Assembly: GCF_001038625.1 (NCBI RefSeq)
Contig: NZ_CP011803.1
Span: forward strand, 4,216,001-4,280,000
Origin: Clostridium carboxidivorans P7
GTDB taxonomy: Bacteria > Bacillota > Clostridia > Clostridiales > Clostridiaceae
Direction of reading: 5' to 3'
Length of the DNA stretch: 64,000 nt
A model generated the notes under the pieces. The model did not search any database. It saw only the letters and a program-made list of their open reading frames with translations, and was not told the DNA's origin. Position numbers and translations under genes: made by a program. Numbering within the stretch: position 1 is the stretch's first letter; each line of letters opens with the position of its first letter. This document shows positions 26,649 to 36,200 of this stretch, piece after piece.

Positions 26649-28241
26649 TTATTCAGATTTACCTATATCAGATAAAGTGAGTCCCTTATTGTGCTCTAAA
26701 GCCCAATTTATAGCCCATTCACTTTGGAATATAAGTATGTTTCTATCCTTCAAATCTTTTACTAACTTTGTATCACTAGTTAGAACAAGCTTTTCAGGGT
26801 TTACTTCTGAACTTTCTATCCATCTTATATTTCTATAAGCAAGCATATCCATTTTAATATCTACATTATATTCGTTTTTCATTCTATATTCTAGAACTTC
26901 AAACTGTAATACACCAACTACTCCTACTATAATTTCCTCTATACCTATATGCAATTCTTTAAAAACTTGAATAGCACCTTCTTGGGAAATTTCTGTTATT
27001 CCCTTTATAAATTGCTTTCTCTTCATAGTATCTATAGTTTTTACTCTTGCAAAATGTTCTGGAGCAAATATTGGTATTCCTTCAAACTTAAACTTTTTAG
27101 GACTTGAACATAGAGTATCTCCTATTCTAAAAATACCTGGATCAAACACTCCAATTATATCTCCAGCATAAGCTTCCTCTACTATTTCTCTATCTTGCGC
27201 TAAAAATTGCTGTGGCTGCGCTAGCTTTATCTTATTTTTTCCTTGAACATGGAAAACTTCCATTCCCTTTTTAAATTTTCCTGAACATATTCTCATAAAT
27301 GCAATTCTATCTCTATGAGCAGGGTTCATATTGGCTTGTATTTTAAATATAAAGGATGAAAATTTTTCCTCAAATACATCCACTTCCCCTTGATCAGATT
27401 CTCTGGATAATGGTGCAGTTGTAAGCTGTAAAAATTCTTTTAAAAATGGCTCTACTCCAAAGTTTGTAAGAGCACTTCCAAAAAACACAGGTGTTAGATT
27501 TCCTTCTCTCACCTTGTTTAAATCAAATTCATCACCAGCAATGTCCAATAGCTCTATATCCTCTTTTAGTTTTTCATGAAGAGCATCTCCAAGTAAATCT
27601 TTAAATACATTGTCATCTACATTGCCTTCCATTGCCTCTACCTGAGTCTGACCATGATTTCCTCCACCAAAAACCTCTATAAGTTTTTTATTTCTGTCAT
27701 AAACTCCCCTAAAATCTGCACCTGATCCAATTGGCCAATTCATAGGATAAGACTTAATTCCTAATACTTGTTCTATGTCCTCCATTAGTTCAAAAGGATC
27801 TTTGCTTTCTCTATCCATTTTATTTACAAATGTAAATATAGGTATTCCTCTAAGGCTGCATACATGAAATAACTTTTTAGTTTGTTCCTCAACTCCTTTT
27901 GCAGAGTCAATTACCATTACCGCGCTGTCTGCTGCCATTAATGTTCTATATGTATCTTCACTGAAGTCTTGATGTCCTGGTGTATCCAATATATTTATAC
28001 AGTAATCATCATAGTTAAATTGCATAACCGAAGATGTAACTGAAATACCTCTTTGCTTTTCTATTTCCATCCAGTCAGATACTGCATGTTTTGAAGCTTT
28101 TCTTGCTTTAACCGAACCTGCTAATCTGATTGCTCCTCCATACAACAATAATTTTTCAGTAAGTGTTGTTTTTCCGGCATCCGGGTGGGATATTATGGCA
28201 AAGGTTCTTCTTCTTTCGATCTCTTTTGTTAAATCTGCCAC
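26649..28241 (-). CDS. prfC: Peptide chain release factor 3
   Basis: A 530-residue translational GTPase. G1 SHPDAGKTTLTEKL (residues 18-31), G2/G3 with DTPGHQDF (near residue 86) and G4 NKMD (near residue 140) are present. The IEKQRGISVTSSVMQF segment distinguishes RF3 from EF-G. It recycles RF1/RF2 after peptide release. Length is normal and it appears monocistronic. Confidence 0.97.
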   Translation of the reverse strand: MADLTKEIERRRTFAIISHPDAGKTTLTEKLLLYGGAIRLAGSVKARKASKHAVSDWMEIEKQRGISVTSSVMQFNYDDYCINILDTPGHQDFSEDTYRTLMAADSAVMVIDSAKGVEEQTKKLFHVCSLRGIPIFTFVNKMDRESKDPFELMEDIEQVLGIKSYPMNWPIGSGADFRGVYDRNKKLIEVFGGGNHGQTQVEAMEGNVDDNVFKDLLGDALHEKLKEDIELLDIAGDEFDLNKVREGNLTPVFFGSALTNFGVEPFLKEFLQLTTAPLSRESDQGEVDVFEEKFSSFIFKIQANMNPAHRDRIAFMRICSGKFKKGMEVFHVQGKNKIKLAQPQQFLAQDREIVEEAYAGDIIGVFDPGIFRIGDTLCSSPKKFKFEGIPIFAPEHFARVKTIDTMKRKQFIKGITEISQEGAIQVFKELHIGIEEIIVGVVGVLQFEVLEYRMKNEYNVDIKMDMLAYRNIRWIESSEVNPEKLVLTSDTKLVKDLKDRNILIFQSEWAINWALEHNKGLTLSDIGKSE

Positions 28242-28510
28242 ACTTCTCTCTCCTCTTTATTTTTTTGCTTTCAACAATGATTTTAACTTTATTATGAACC
28301 AATGTCAACTTAACTTATTATAGATTTAATTAACTACATACAATATAAAATATTTAAAAATTACTAAATGAAGTTGCTATATATGGTAAACGTTTAATTT
28401 TTGTATAAACCTTTCTTCACAGCTAAATATTCTGTTTACTCTGAATTTCTTTTAACTATACAAATGTTATAATAATCATGTTAATAAAACTATAATTTTG
28501 GAGGTTAGAA

Positions 28511-29326
28511 ATGTACAAGTTATTAGCTCTTGATATGGATGGTACTTTATTAAATGAAAATAAAACTATATCTAAAGAAAACTTTCAAGCTATTCAAAAT
28601 GCTAAAGAAAGAGGAGTTAAAGTAGTCTTAGCCACTGGAAGACCTTTAAAGGGTATAGAAAAATATTTAAATCAATTGAATTTAATCACTGAAAATGACT
28701 ACGCTGTTGCTTTTAATGGTGCTGTAATTCAAAATACTAAAACTGGTAAAATTTTATCAAAAACTTTAATGACAATGGATGATGTTAAATATCTATACAG
28801 TTTAAGCAAAAAGTTAAATGTTAATATTCATATATCTACTCCTACGTCTTGCATAACACCTAAACTCAATAAATATACTGAGCATGAAGCTGCTATAAAT
28901 GGACTTGATATTGAATTATTAAACTTTGACGATGTGAATCCAAATACAACTGTAATAAAAGTAATGTTTATAGATGATGAAACTTTATTGGACAATGCTA
29001 TTAAACAGCTTCCTGATGAAGTTTATAGCAAATATACTGTAGTAAGAAGTGCTCCTTTTTTCCTTGAATTTATAAATAACTCTGCAAATAAAGGTGTTGG
29101 CGTTGACATATTGGCCAAAAATCTAGGCATAAAAAGAGAAGAAGTAATATGTATGGGTGATGCTGGCAATGATATTCATATGATAAAATATGCTGGTCTT
29201 GGAGTAGCTATGGGTAATGCTTTTCCTGAAATTAAGGAAATTGCAGACTATGTGACAAAAACTAATGAAGAAAATGGAGTAGCCCATGTAATAAACAAGT
29301 TTATATTAGAGGATAAAGTGTGCTAA
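28511..29326 (+). CDS. Cof-type HAD phosphatase
   Basis: A 271-residue HAD-superfamily subclass IIB hydrolase. Motif I is DMDGTLLNE (residues 7-15), motif II ATGRP (near residue 41), and motif IV GDAGNDIHM (near residue 216) contains the Mg-binding acids. Cof proteins dephosphorylate sugar phosphates, pyridoxal phosphate or FMN-type substrates; which one is unknown. Ribosome site GGAGG precedes the ATG. It is followed by a terminator at 29341-29382. Confidence 0.88.
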   Translation: MYKLLALDMDGTLLNENKTISKENFQAIQNAKERGVKVVLATGRPLKGIEKYLNQLNLITENDYAVAFNGAVIQNTKTGKILSKTLMTMDDVKYLYSLSKKLNVNIHISTPTSCITPKLNKYTEHEAAINGLDIELLNFDDVNPNTTVIKVMFIDDETLLDNAIKQLPDEVYSKYTVVRSAPFFLEFINNSANKGVGVDILAKNLGIKREEVICMGDAGNDIHMIKYAGLGVAMGNAFPEIKEIADYVTKTNEENGVAHVINKFILEDKVC

Positions 29327-29336
29327 ATATAATAAA

Positions 29337-29387
29337 ACAAAAATATGATTGATAGGAAAACATATCCATATAAATCATATTTTTTTA
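29337..29387. terminator. Intrinsic terminator after HAD gene
   Basis: AAATATGATT (29341-29350) pairs with AATCATATTT (29373-29382), followed by T run, between convergent genes. Confidence 0.65.
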
Positions 29388-29396
29388 TGAATTATT

Positions 29397-30959
29397 TCAT
29401 TTCTCTGCTAATAGACACAAATGCTCTTTTACATAATCAATGTCTTTTTCGTTTGCTAATACGACTAAATAATCTCCTACACAGATCGATGTATTTCCTT
29501 TTGGTATAATTTCTTCTGCGCCTCTTTTAACTGATACTAATAAACATTGATCCGGCCATTTAACTTCCTTTATCTTTTTACCATCCAGCGTTGATCCCAT
29601 ACAAACAGCTATTTCTATAATTTCTTTATTTCCCTCTTCACATTGAAATTCACTAACATTTTTATTTAAAAATTTTTTAAGCAATACCTCATATATTGGC
29701 TTTGATTTCATTATATCTGCAGTAACGTATGCTGTTAAACATACTAAACTAAGTGAAAGCAAATGGGAAAATGACCCTGTCATTTCAGTAATTAAAACGC
29801 ATCCTGTTATAGGTGATTTAACAGTTGCAGCAAAGTAGCCTGCCATACCTAGTATTATTAGATTATTTATATAGCTTTGGTTAAATCCAAATAAACCCTT
29901 TATCAAATCACCATAGCTTATTCCTATTAACCCACCAATAACTAAAAGGGGAAGGAATATTCCGCCTGGTGCTCCACATCCAAAACTTACCATAGTAAAG
30001 AAAAATTTCACTATTAGCAATATTAATAATACCTTTAATGGAAAAGAATAATTTACAAGAGAACCTATTATCTCATGTCCTCCTCCTAAAACTTGTGGTA
30101 AAGTCAATCCAACTACTCCTGATATGATAAATGCTATTATAGGTCTTGCTTCTGGAGATAACCATTTCTGTTTAGCATATAGTTCCTGACTTTTAAATAT
30201 ACACTTATTAAAAGCTACACCGAATATTCCTAAAACAATACCCAATATGATTATATAGAAATAATTATTTAGTGGTATTGGTCTTAAATTTTTAAAATCA
30301 AATACTGGTTTTAATCCAAAAAAGTTTTTACAAACAAAATCTGAAGTTATAGATGCTGCTAATGCTGTTGTCATAACTATAGGTGAAAAATTTTTATGTA
30401 CTTCTTCTAAGGCGAAAATCACACCTGCTAAAGGCGCATTAAATGCTGCAGCAAGACCTGCACTAGCTCCACTGGTTATAAGAAATTTTTCTTCCACTTT
30501 AATTCTTTTAAAAATTCTTCCAACACCTTGTCCAACAGCTGCTCCCATTTGAACAGAAGGACCTTCTCTTCCTAAAGATAGTCCAGCACCTATACAGATA
30601 ACACCTCCTAAAAATTTAGCCAGTATTACTTTCCACCAATTCATAGTAAGCTTCCCGGCCACTATTCCTTCAACTTGTGGTATACCACTTCCTGAGGCCA
30701 TAGGTTCCTTTTTCATAATTATTCCTACAATCCATCCACCTATAACAAGAATTATTACCCAAATTGGAATTAAGAAAATGTTTTTTAATTGTAATGCATA
30801 AATATACTTGGCGAAACTAAGTGCTTTCTCCAATGCATATCTATAGCTTACAATTAATAATCCTGAAAAAAATCCTACTATTATTCCTTCTAAAATAATT
30901 TTTAATTTAAAATTATTCCACTTATATAAAATATTTTTAGTATTATTTATATTAGTCAA
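29397..30959 (-). CDS. ClC-family chloride channel/antiporter with RCK-C (TrkA_C) domain
   Basis: A 520-residue membrane protein. The selectivity sequences GSGIPQVEG, GREGPSVQMGA and GAPGGIFLPLL, plus AAFNAPLAGVIFALEE with the gating glutamate region, identify the ClC family. The last 70 residues form a TrkA_C/RCK-C ligand-binding domain. I place the start at TTG 30959, six nt after GGGAGG; the open frame extends to 31007 but there it overlaps the trpS terminator. Direction of ion movement (Cl/H exchange or fluoride-type) cannot be told with certainty. Confidence 0.9.
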   Translation of the reverse strand: MTNINNTKNILYKWNNFKLKIILEGIIVGFFSGLLIVSYRYALEKALSFAKYIYALQLKNIFLIPIWVIILVIGGWIVGIIMKKEPMASGSGIPQVEGIVAGKLTMNWWKVILAKFLGGVICIGAGLSLGREGPSVQMGAAVGQGVGRIFKRIKVEEKFLITSGASAGLAAAFNAPLAGVIFALEEVHKNFSPIVMTTALAASITSDFVCKNFFGLKPVFDFKNLRPIPLNNYFYIIILGIVLGIFGVAFNKCIFKSQELYAKQKWLSPEARPIIAFIISGVVGLTLPQVLGGGHEIIGSLVNYSFPLKVLLILLIVKFFFTMVSFGCGAPGGIFLPLLVIGGLIGISYGDLIKGLFGFNQSYINNLIILGMAGYFAATVKSPITGCVLITEMTGSFSHLLSLSLVCLTAYVTADIMKSKPIYEVLLKKFLNKNVSEFQCEEGNKEIIEIAVCMGSTLDGKKIKEVKWPDQCLLVSVKRGAEEIIPKGNTSICVGDYLVVLANEKDIDYVKEHLCLLAEK

Positions 30960-30980
30960 TTTCAACCTCCCAACCATGAA

Positions 30981-31016
30981 ATTAAAAAGATGCATATTAA
31001 AACGCATCTTTTTTAG
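30981..31016 (-). terminator. Terminator of trpS
   Basis: AAAAAGATGC (30984-30993) pairs with GCATCTTTTT (31004-31013), 30 nt downstream of the trpS stop and just upstream of the ClC ribosome site. Confidence 0.75.
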
Positions 31017-31044
31017 GTTATAAAATTATTTTACCACTTATTAT

Positions 31045-32052
31045 CTACTTAGATACAGGAATAAAGCCAATTTTTTTCTGCATCTTTCTAAGCATTTTAT
31101 TAGAAACATAATAAGCTTTTTCTGCACCTTTTTTATATATGCTTTGAAGATATTCCTTATCCTCTGTAAATTCTTTCACCTTTTTCTGTATAGGTTCTAA
31201 TTCATTTACTATAGCTTCTGCTACATCATTTTTAAATTGAGCATAACCCTGACCTTCATATTTCTTTTCTATGTCTTCAATACTCATACCTGTAATAGCA
31301 TTTAATATTGTAATTAAATTTTTGATACCTGGTTGATCATCTGTATATTTAACTACTCCTATACTGTCTGTAACACATCTGTTTATCTTTTTTCTTATAA
31401 CCTCTGGTGGGTCCATAATTAATATATAGCTATTAGGGTTATCTGAGGATTTTGACATCTTCTTAGTAGGTTCCTGTAAATCCATTATTTTTGCACCTAG
31501 CTTTGGTATATATCCCTCTGGTAATTTAAAGGTTGGGCTATATAAATTATTAAACCTTTGTGCAATATCTCTTGTAAGCTCAATGTGCTGAGTTTGATCC
31601 TTACCTACAGGAACTAAATCTGCATTATATAATAATATATCTGCTGCCATTAATACTGGATAGTTTAAAAGTCCTGCACCTATTGAATCTCCATATTTCT
31701 TTGATTTGTCTTTATATTGGGTCATTCTTCCTAATTCGCCAACGTATGTCGCACAACAAGTCAATAACCAGCTTGCTTCACTGTGTGTAGGTACATGTGA
31801 CTGTATAAATATAGTATTTTTTTCAGGATCAATACCTGCTGCTAAATATATTGCTAACACTTCTAGTGTTCTTCTTCTCAAATCTTTTGGTTCCTGTCTT
31901 ACAGTTATAGCATGAAGATCAACTACACAAAAGTAGCAATCATATTCATCTTGGAGTTTAACCCAATTTTTTAAAGCTCCTAAATAATTTCCTATAGTTA
32001 AATTTCCTGATGGTTGAATTCCACTAAATATTACTTTTTTATTTTCTTCCAT
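31045..32052 (-). CDS. trpS: Tryptophanyl-tRNA synthetase
   Basis: A 335-residue class I synthetase. SGIQPSGNLTIGNYLGAL holds the HIGH-type motif (TIGN) and KKMSKS (near residue 195) the second motif. The ATG at 32052 follows AGGAGG. Expression is predicted to be controlled by the T-box leader at 32072-32358, which responds to uncharged tRNA-Trp. A terminator follows the gene, so it is probably monocistronic. Confidence 0.97.
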   Translation of the reverse strand: MEENKKVIFSGIQPSGNLTIGNYLGALKNWVKLQDEYDCYFCVVDLHAITVRQEPKDLRRRTLEVLAIYLAAGIDPEKNTIFIQSHVPTHSEASWLLTCCATYVGELGRMTQYKDKSKKYGDSIGAGLLNYPVLMAADILLYNADLVPVGKDQTQHIELTRDIAQRFNNLYSPTFKLPEGYIPKLGAKIMDLQEPTKKMSKSSDNPNSYILIMDPPEVIRKKINRCVTDSIGVVKYTDDQPGIKNLITILNAITGMSIEDIEKKYEGQGYAQFKNDVAEAIVNELEPIQKKVKEFTEDKEYLQSIYKKGAEKAYYVSNKMLRKMQKKIGFIPVSK

Positions 32053-32071
32053 TTTGATTACCTCCTAGTAT

Positions 32072-32358
32072 GTTTATATAAAAAAGCCCTATGATTTTCA
32101 TTAATCATAGGGCGTGTTAACACTGTGCCACCTAAATTCAAAAAGATAATAAATCTTTTCCTTGCTTAAGATACATACATATCCTGCCATTATAACGTAT
32201 GGCTTACGTCAAAAGAGTACTTTAAATTCATCCCGATCCTCCAAGATCCATTCTGTTTAAGCATAATTACTGTAATCCCAGCCACCTACAGCTCTCTTTA
32301 AATTTGTTTTTAAACATACTTGCCTCTTATCAAAGGATTTTTACATATATAATTCTTT
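32072..32358 (-). ncRNA. T-box riboswitch controlling trpS (tRNA-Trp responsive)
   Basis: The minus-strand leader carries AGGTGGCAC (T-box core around 32128-32136), then an 11-bp GC-rich terminator stem (32086-32096 with 32103-32113) and a T run, ending just before the trpS ribosome site. The UGGC at 32130-32127 pairs with the tRNA 3' NCCA; its C fits the G discriminator of the tRNA-Trp at 15212-15286. A long stem I region (AAAGAG near 32298 with CTCTTT near 32214) precedes it. The core differs from the usual ACCGCG. I could not place the UGG specifier without folding. Confidence 0.85.
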
Positions 32359-32364
32359 TAACTT

Positions 32365-32393
32365 ATATTATTCCTTAAACATTAAATTGTCAA
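32365..32393 (-). promoter_or_regulatory. Promoter of the trpS T-box leader
   Basis: Minus strand: consensus -35 TTGACA (32393-32388), 17-bp spacer, -10 TAATAT (32370-32365), just after the desulfoferrodoxin stop codon. Confidence 0.8.
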
Positions 32394-32408
32394 TATATTA
32401 TTTAAATT

Positions 32409-32783
32409 TTATTTTTTCCACAAACCGTGAACATTACAGTATTCTCTAGCAAATAAAATTTCTTCATCTACTTTAAATATAGCTTCTGGCTTTTCTCCTG
32501 GTTTTAAATACTTTCTATATACTTTATTTGCAGTATGAACCTCTATCCATTCAATATAATGATTTTCCAACATAGGATGTTCAACTTCCCCAACTTTTAC
32601 AACTATACCATCTTGTAATTTTTCTATGACAGGTACATGTTTTTCAACTGCAGCATCCATAGTATTTTCTGAAAGAAGAGTCATAGGCTTTCCACAACAC
32701 ACTAAAGTTCCTCCGGCTTTATGGATAACCTCTACCATATTACCACAAATTTCACACTTATAAACTTGTCTAACATCTGTCAT
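32409..32783 (-). CDS. dfx: Desulfoferrodoxin (superoxide reductase, 2Fe type)
   Basis: A 124-residue protein. The N-terminal desulforedoxin Fe centre uses Cys10, Cys13, Cys29 and Cys30. The active-site centre II has Glu47-Lys48-His49, His69, His75, Cys116 and His119, all at canonical positions. It reduces superoxide to peroxide with electrons from rubredoxin and protects oxygen-sensitive enzymes such as CODH and CutC. It has its own ribosome site (AAGGAGG) and appears monocistronic, with the trpS promoter starting right after it. Confidence 0.96.
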   Translation of the reverse strand: MTDVRQVYKCEICGNMVEVIHKAGGTLVCCGKPMTLLSENTMDAAVEKHVPVIEKLQDGIVVKVGEVEHPMLENHYIEWIEVHTANKVYRKYLKPGEKPEAIFKVDEEILFAREYCNVHGLWKK

Positions 32784-32964
32784 TGTTATTCCTCCTTAAC
32801 ATTCTATATTTACTAATAATAATTCAACATAATTTATTAAATTCCTTCTTATTTTTTAAATTTTCTTACTTTTCATTCTAACTTTTCATTAATATAACAT
32901 ATCATAAATTTCACTGAGTGTTTATAGTTTGAAAAATAAGGATTTTTAAACACTCAACTTTTTC
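32784..32964. other. Leader region of the desulfoferrodoxin gene
   Basis: AT-rich, non-coding. It must contain the promoter of the desulfoferrodoxin gene, but I see no convincing -35/-10 pair. It ends at the left edge of the repeat element. Confidence 0.4.
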
Positions 32965-33222
32965 AGAGGACAGAGGACAATTGACATAGGACAGTGAAGG
33001 ATGATTTTTCTCCGCTTTGCTACGAAAAATCTTTAATTAAGTTTTTAATGACTCATTTCACTAAAGTGAAACATTGCTGACTTGTATAAATTCCAAGCTT
33101 CTTTTGCGTTAGCAAAACAAGCTTTAAAAATAAATTAGTTTTCCGACGTAGGGAGGAAAACTCACCTTCACTGTCCTCTGTCCTCTGTCAATTGTCCTCT
33201 AAAAAATGCTTCGCATTTTTTT
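32965..33222. repeat. MITE-like structured repeat, copy 1
   Basis: The element has 36-nt terminal inverted repeats (32965-33000 and 33165-33200) built from heptamers. Going inward, the left end reads AGAGGAC, AGAGGAC, AATTGAC, ATAGGAC, then AGTGAAGG. The right end, read inward on the other strand, is AGAGGAC, AATTGAC, AGAGGAC, AGAGGAC, AGTGAAGG. Inside are small hairpins such as TTTCACTAAAGTGAAA and TTTTGCGTTAGCAAAA. An AAAATGCTTCGCATTTT hairpin directly follows the right end and abuts the stop codon of the giant gene. There is no coding frame. A second copy is at 43401-43622 in the same orientation. Confidence 0.85.
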
Positions 33223-36200
33223 TAAATTACAACCCTTACCTTATGATTTCCATCTTTAAAAAATGGAATTATTTTATTATCTATTTTATTCTCATCTACC
33301 CATACTCCTTTTTCCTGACCTCTTTTTACTTCTATGGAGTATTTACACTCTTCTAAATTATAATAAATATCATAGTTATCCCATTCATCAGGTATACATG
33401 GTTCTACAGTAAATCCATCACCTTTTCTAAACTTTAATCCAAGTATCCCTTCTATCCCTGCTCTATACATCCATCCAGCAGCACCAGTATACCAACTCCA
33501 TCCACCTCTTCCTACATGAGGATCCACAGCATAAACATCCGCTGTCATAACATAAGGCTCTACCTTATAAGTTTGACATTCTAAATATGATTCTGAATGA
33601 TTTATTGGATTTATCATATTAAATAGTTTCCATGCCTTATTGTTATACCCCATTTTGGTTAAGGCTAATATTATCCATATAGCTCCATGAGTATATTGGC
33701 CTCCATTTTCCCTCACTCCTGGCACATATCCTTTAATGTATCCAGGTTCTAAAGAAGACCTATCAAAAGCTGGTGTAAGTAATAACGCTATACCTTTATC
33801 CTCTTTTATAAGATTTTTCTCTAAAGCATTCATGGCCTCTTTTATTCTAGATTCTTTTCCAGCACCAGATATAACCGCCCAGGATTGTGATAATGAGTCT
33901 ATTTGACATTCATCATTTTTTATAGATCCCAAAGGAGTTCCATCATCAAAATATGCTCTTCTATACCAGCTTCCATCCCAAGCATTTTTTTCAAGGTTTT
34001 CTTTTATAAATTCCTTTAATTCATTATATCTGCTCACTTTTTCAAAATCAGATTTATATTCACATAAAGGAATAAACTTATCCAATATGCTATATAAAAA
34101 CCATCCAAGCCATACACTTTCTCCTTTTCCCTTATTACCTACAGTACTCATACCATCATTCCAATCTCCAGATCCCATTAGAGGTATATTGTGTGGTCCA
34201 AAGTTTAATCCTTTTTCTATAGCTTTTATGCAATGCTCATAAATACTACCTTTTTTATGAGATATTTTAGCTATATTATATCTTTCATCCTCACCCTCCT
34301 TTAATGGTTCATCCTCTAAGTAACCAGCTTCTTCATCCAAAATGCTGTAATCTCCTGTATTCTGGATATAATCTGTAGTTACATAAGGGAGCCATAGCAA
34401 ATCATCTGAGAATCTAGTTCTTATTCCACTATCCACTACAGGGTGCCACCAATGCTGTACATCACCTTCTAAGTATTGTTTAGAAGCACTATAAATTATA
34501 TGTTCTCTAGGTATACTATTATCCACATAATTTACAGCCATTACATCCTGCAGCTGATCTCTAAATCCATAAGCTCCTCCTGATTGATAAAAAGCAGTTC
34601 TTGCCCAAAATCTACAAGATATAATCTGATACATAAGCCATCCATTTAACATTATATCCATAGACTTATCTGGAGTTCTAACCTGTATGGTATTAAGTAA
34701 CTTATTCCAGTATTCCTTAGCCTTATTTAATTCTTCTTCTGCTTTAAATTCACTGTTATATTTGTTTACAACCTTTTCTACTTCTTCAAAACTTTCTCCT
34801 TGCCCCAATAAAATTAGAACTGTTTTTTCTTCTTGGCTTTCCAAATCTATTTTTATATTTTCAGCTAGGCAAGGATCAAAACCTGCACCTACAGTATCTG
34901 ATAATTTCTTTAATTTCATGGCTCTAGGTTCACTTATACTTTCCCCTCTTCCAAGAAACTCTGTTCTATTACCTGTAAAGGAAATTTCCTTTCCTCCAAA
35001 AGTTTTTAGATAACAAATAAGTGTTCCAAAGTGTTCACTATATGGATTTAAGCTATAAATATATTCCTTTTCATTATTAAATTCCGTAAAAATATATTGG
35101 GAACTTTGTTCATGAGTTACGCCTAAAACTAATTTTGCATAATAGCTTATAGATAACTTTCTTTTTTCATTTGTGTTATTTTTAAGCCTTATACTGCACA
35201 ACTTAACACTTTCATCCATATCTACAAACATAGTCATTTGTCCTATAATACCATGAGCTTCATGTTTGAAATTTGAATAACCAAAACCATGCTCTATAAT
35301 GTATTCGCCGTTATCTCTTATAGGCTTAGGTGATATACTCCAAAAGTCACCTGTATTTTCATCTCTTACATATATTTGCTCAGCTTCTCCATCTATTACT
35401 GGATCATTTGACCAGGTAGTTAGCTTATTTTCCCTACTATTTTTGTTCCAGGTATAAGATATTCCACTTTCAGAAACATGAAAACCAAATTTTCCATTTG
35501 AAATTACATTTATCCATGGAGCAGGAGTGTTTTCCCAATTCTTAAGTACTATGATATAAGAATTATTTTCGTGATGAAATCCTCCTATGCCGTTAAAGTA
35601 ATATAATTTAGGTATATCATACTCGTAATGGGTAAATGCATATTCTTTAGGTTTAGTTAAAAGCACTTCTTCATCTTTTACAGTTTCCTCCTCATGGATT
35701 ACCTGAGATATTAAAGATCCTTTATCTCCATCTATAACTAACCTAGATATAGCCATAAGTAAATTTATATCTTCTTCATTTATAGTAGCTTTGCTATGCA
35801 AGAAAACTCCACCTGCTTTATTTTGCTTATCCCTTACATGACTTGAACATATTAAGTCTCTTATGGAATCCTGCAATGGTTGTATATAGGAACTATTCTG
35901 CAAATTCAATATAACCAAATCTACTTTTAATCCCTTTATACTCCAGTATTCATGAGCGTTTAATAATCTTCTAACCATATCTATATTTTTATCGTCTCTC
36001 ACTATCAACAATACTATAGGCAAATCACCTGATATTCCATAAGGCCATAAAGCTGACTGACCTTTACTTATATTCTTTATATACTCCTCTCTTCCCTTAA
36101 AAAGTGTATTTAAAAATAAAATTCTGGATGCCATAAGCTGATAAATATTTGCTTGCGAAGATTTTATTCCTAGATACTTCATTTCAACCTGTATTCCAGT

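Noticed and set aside
32965..33000. Short tandem heptamers as a possible CRISPR start
   Set aside because: Units of 7 nt with no spacers, and an inverted counterpart at the other end; this is a repeat element, not CRISPR.
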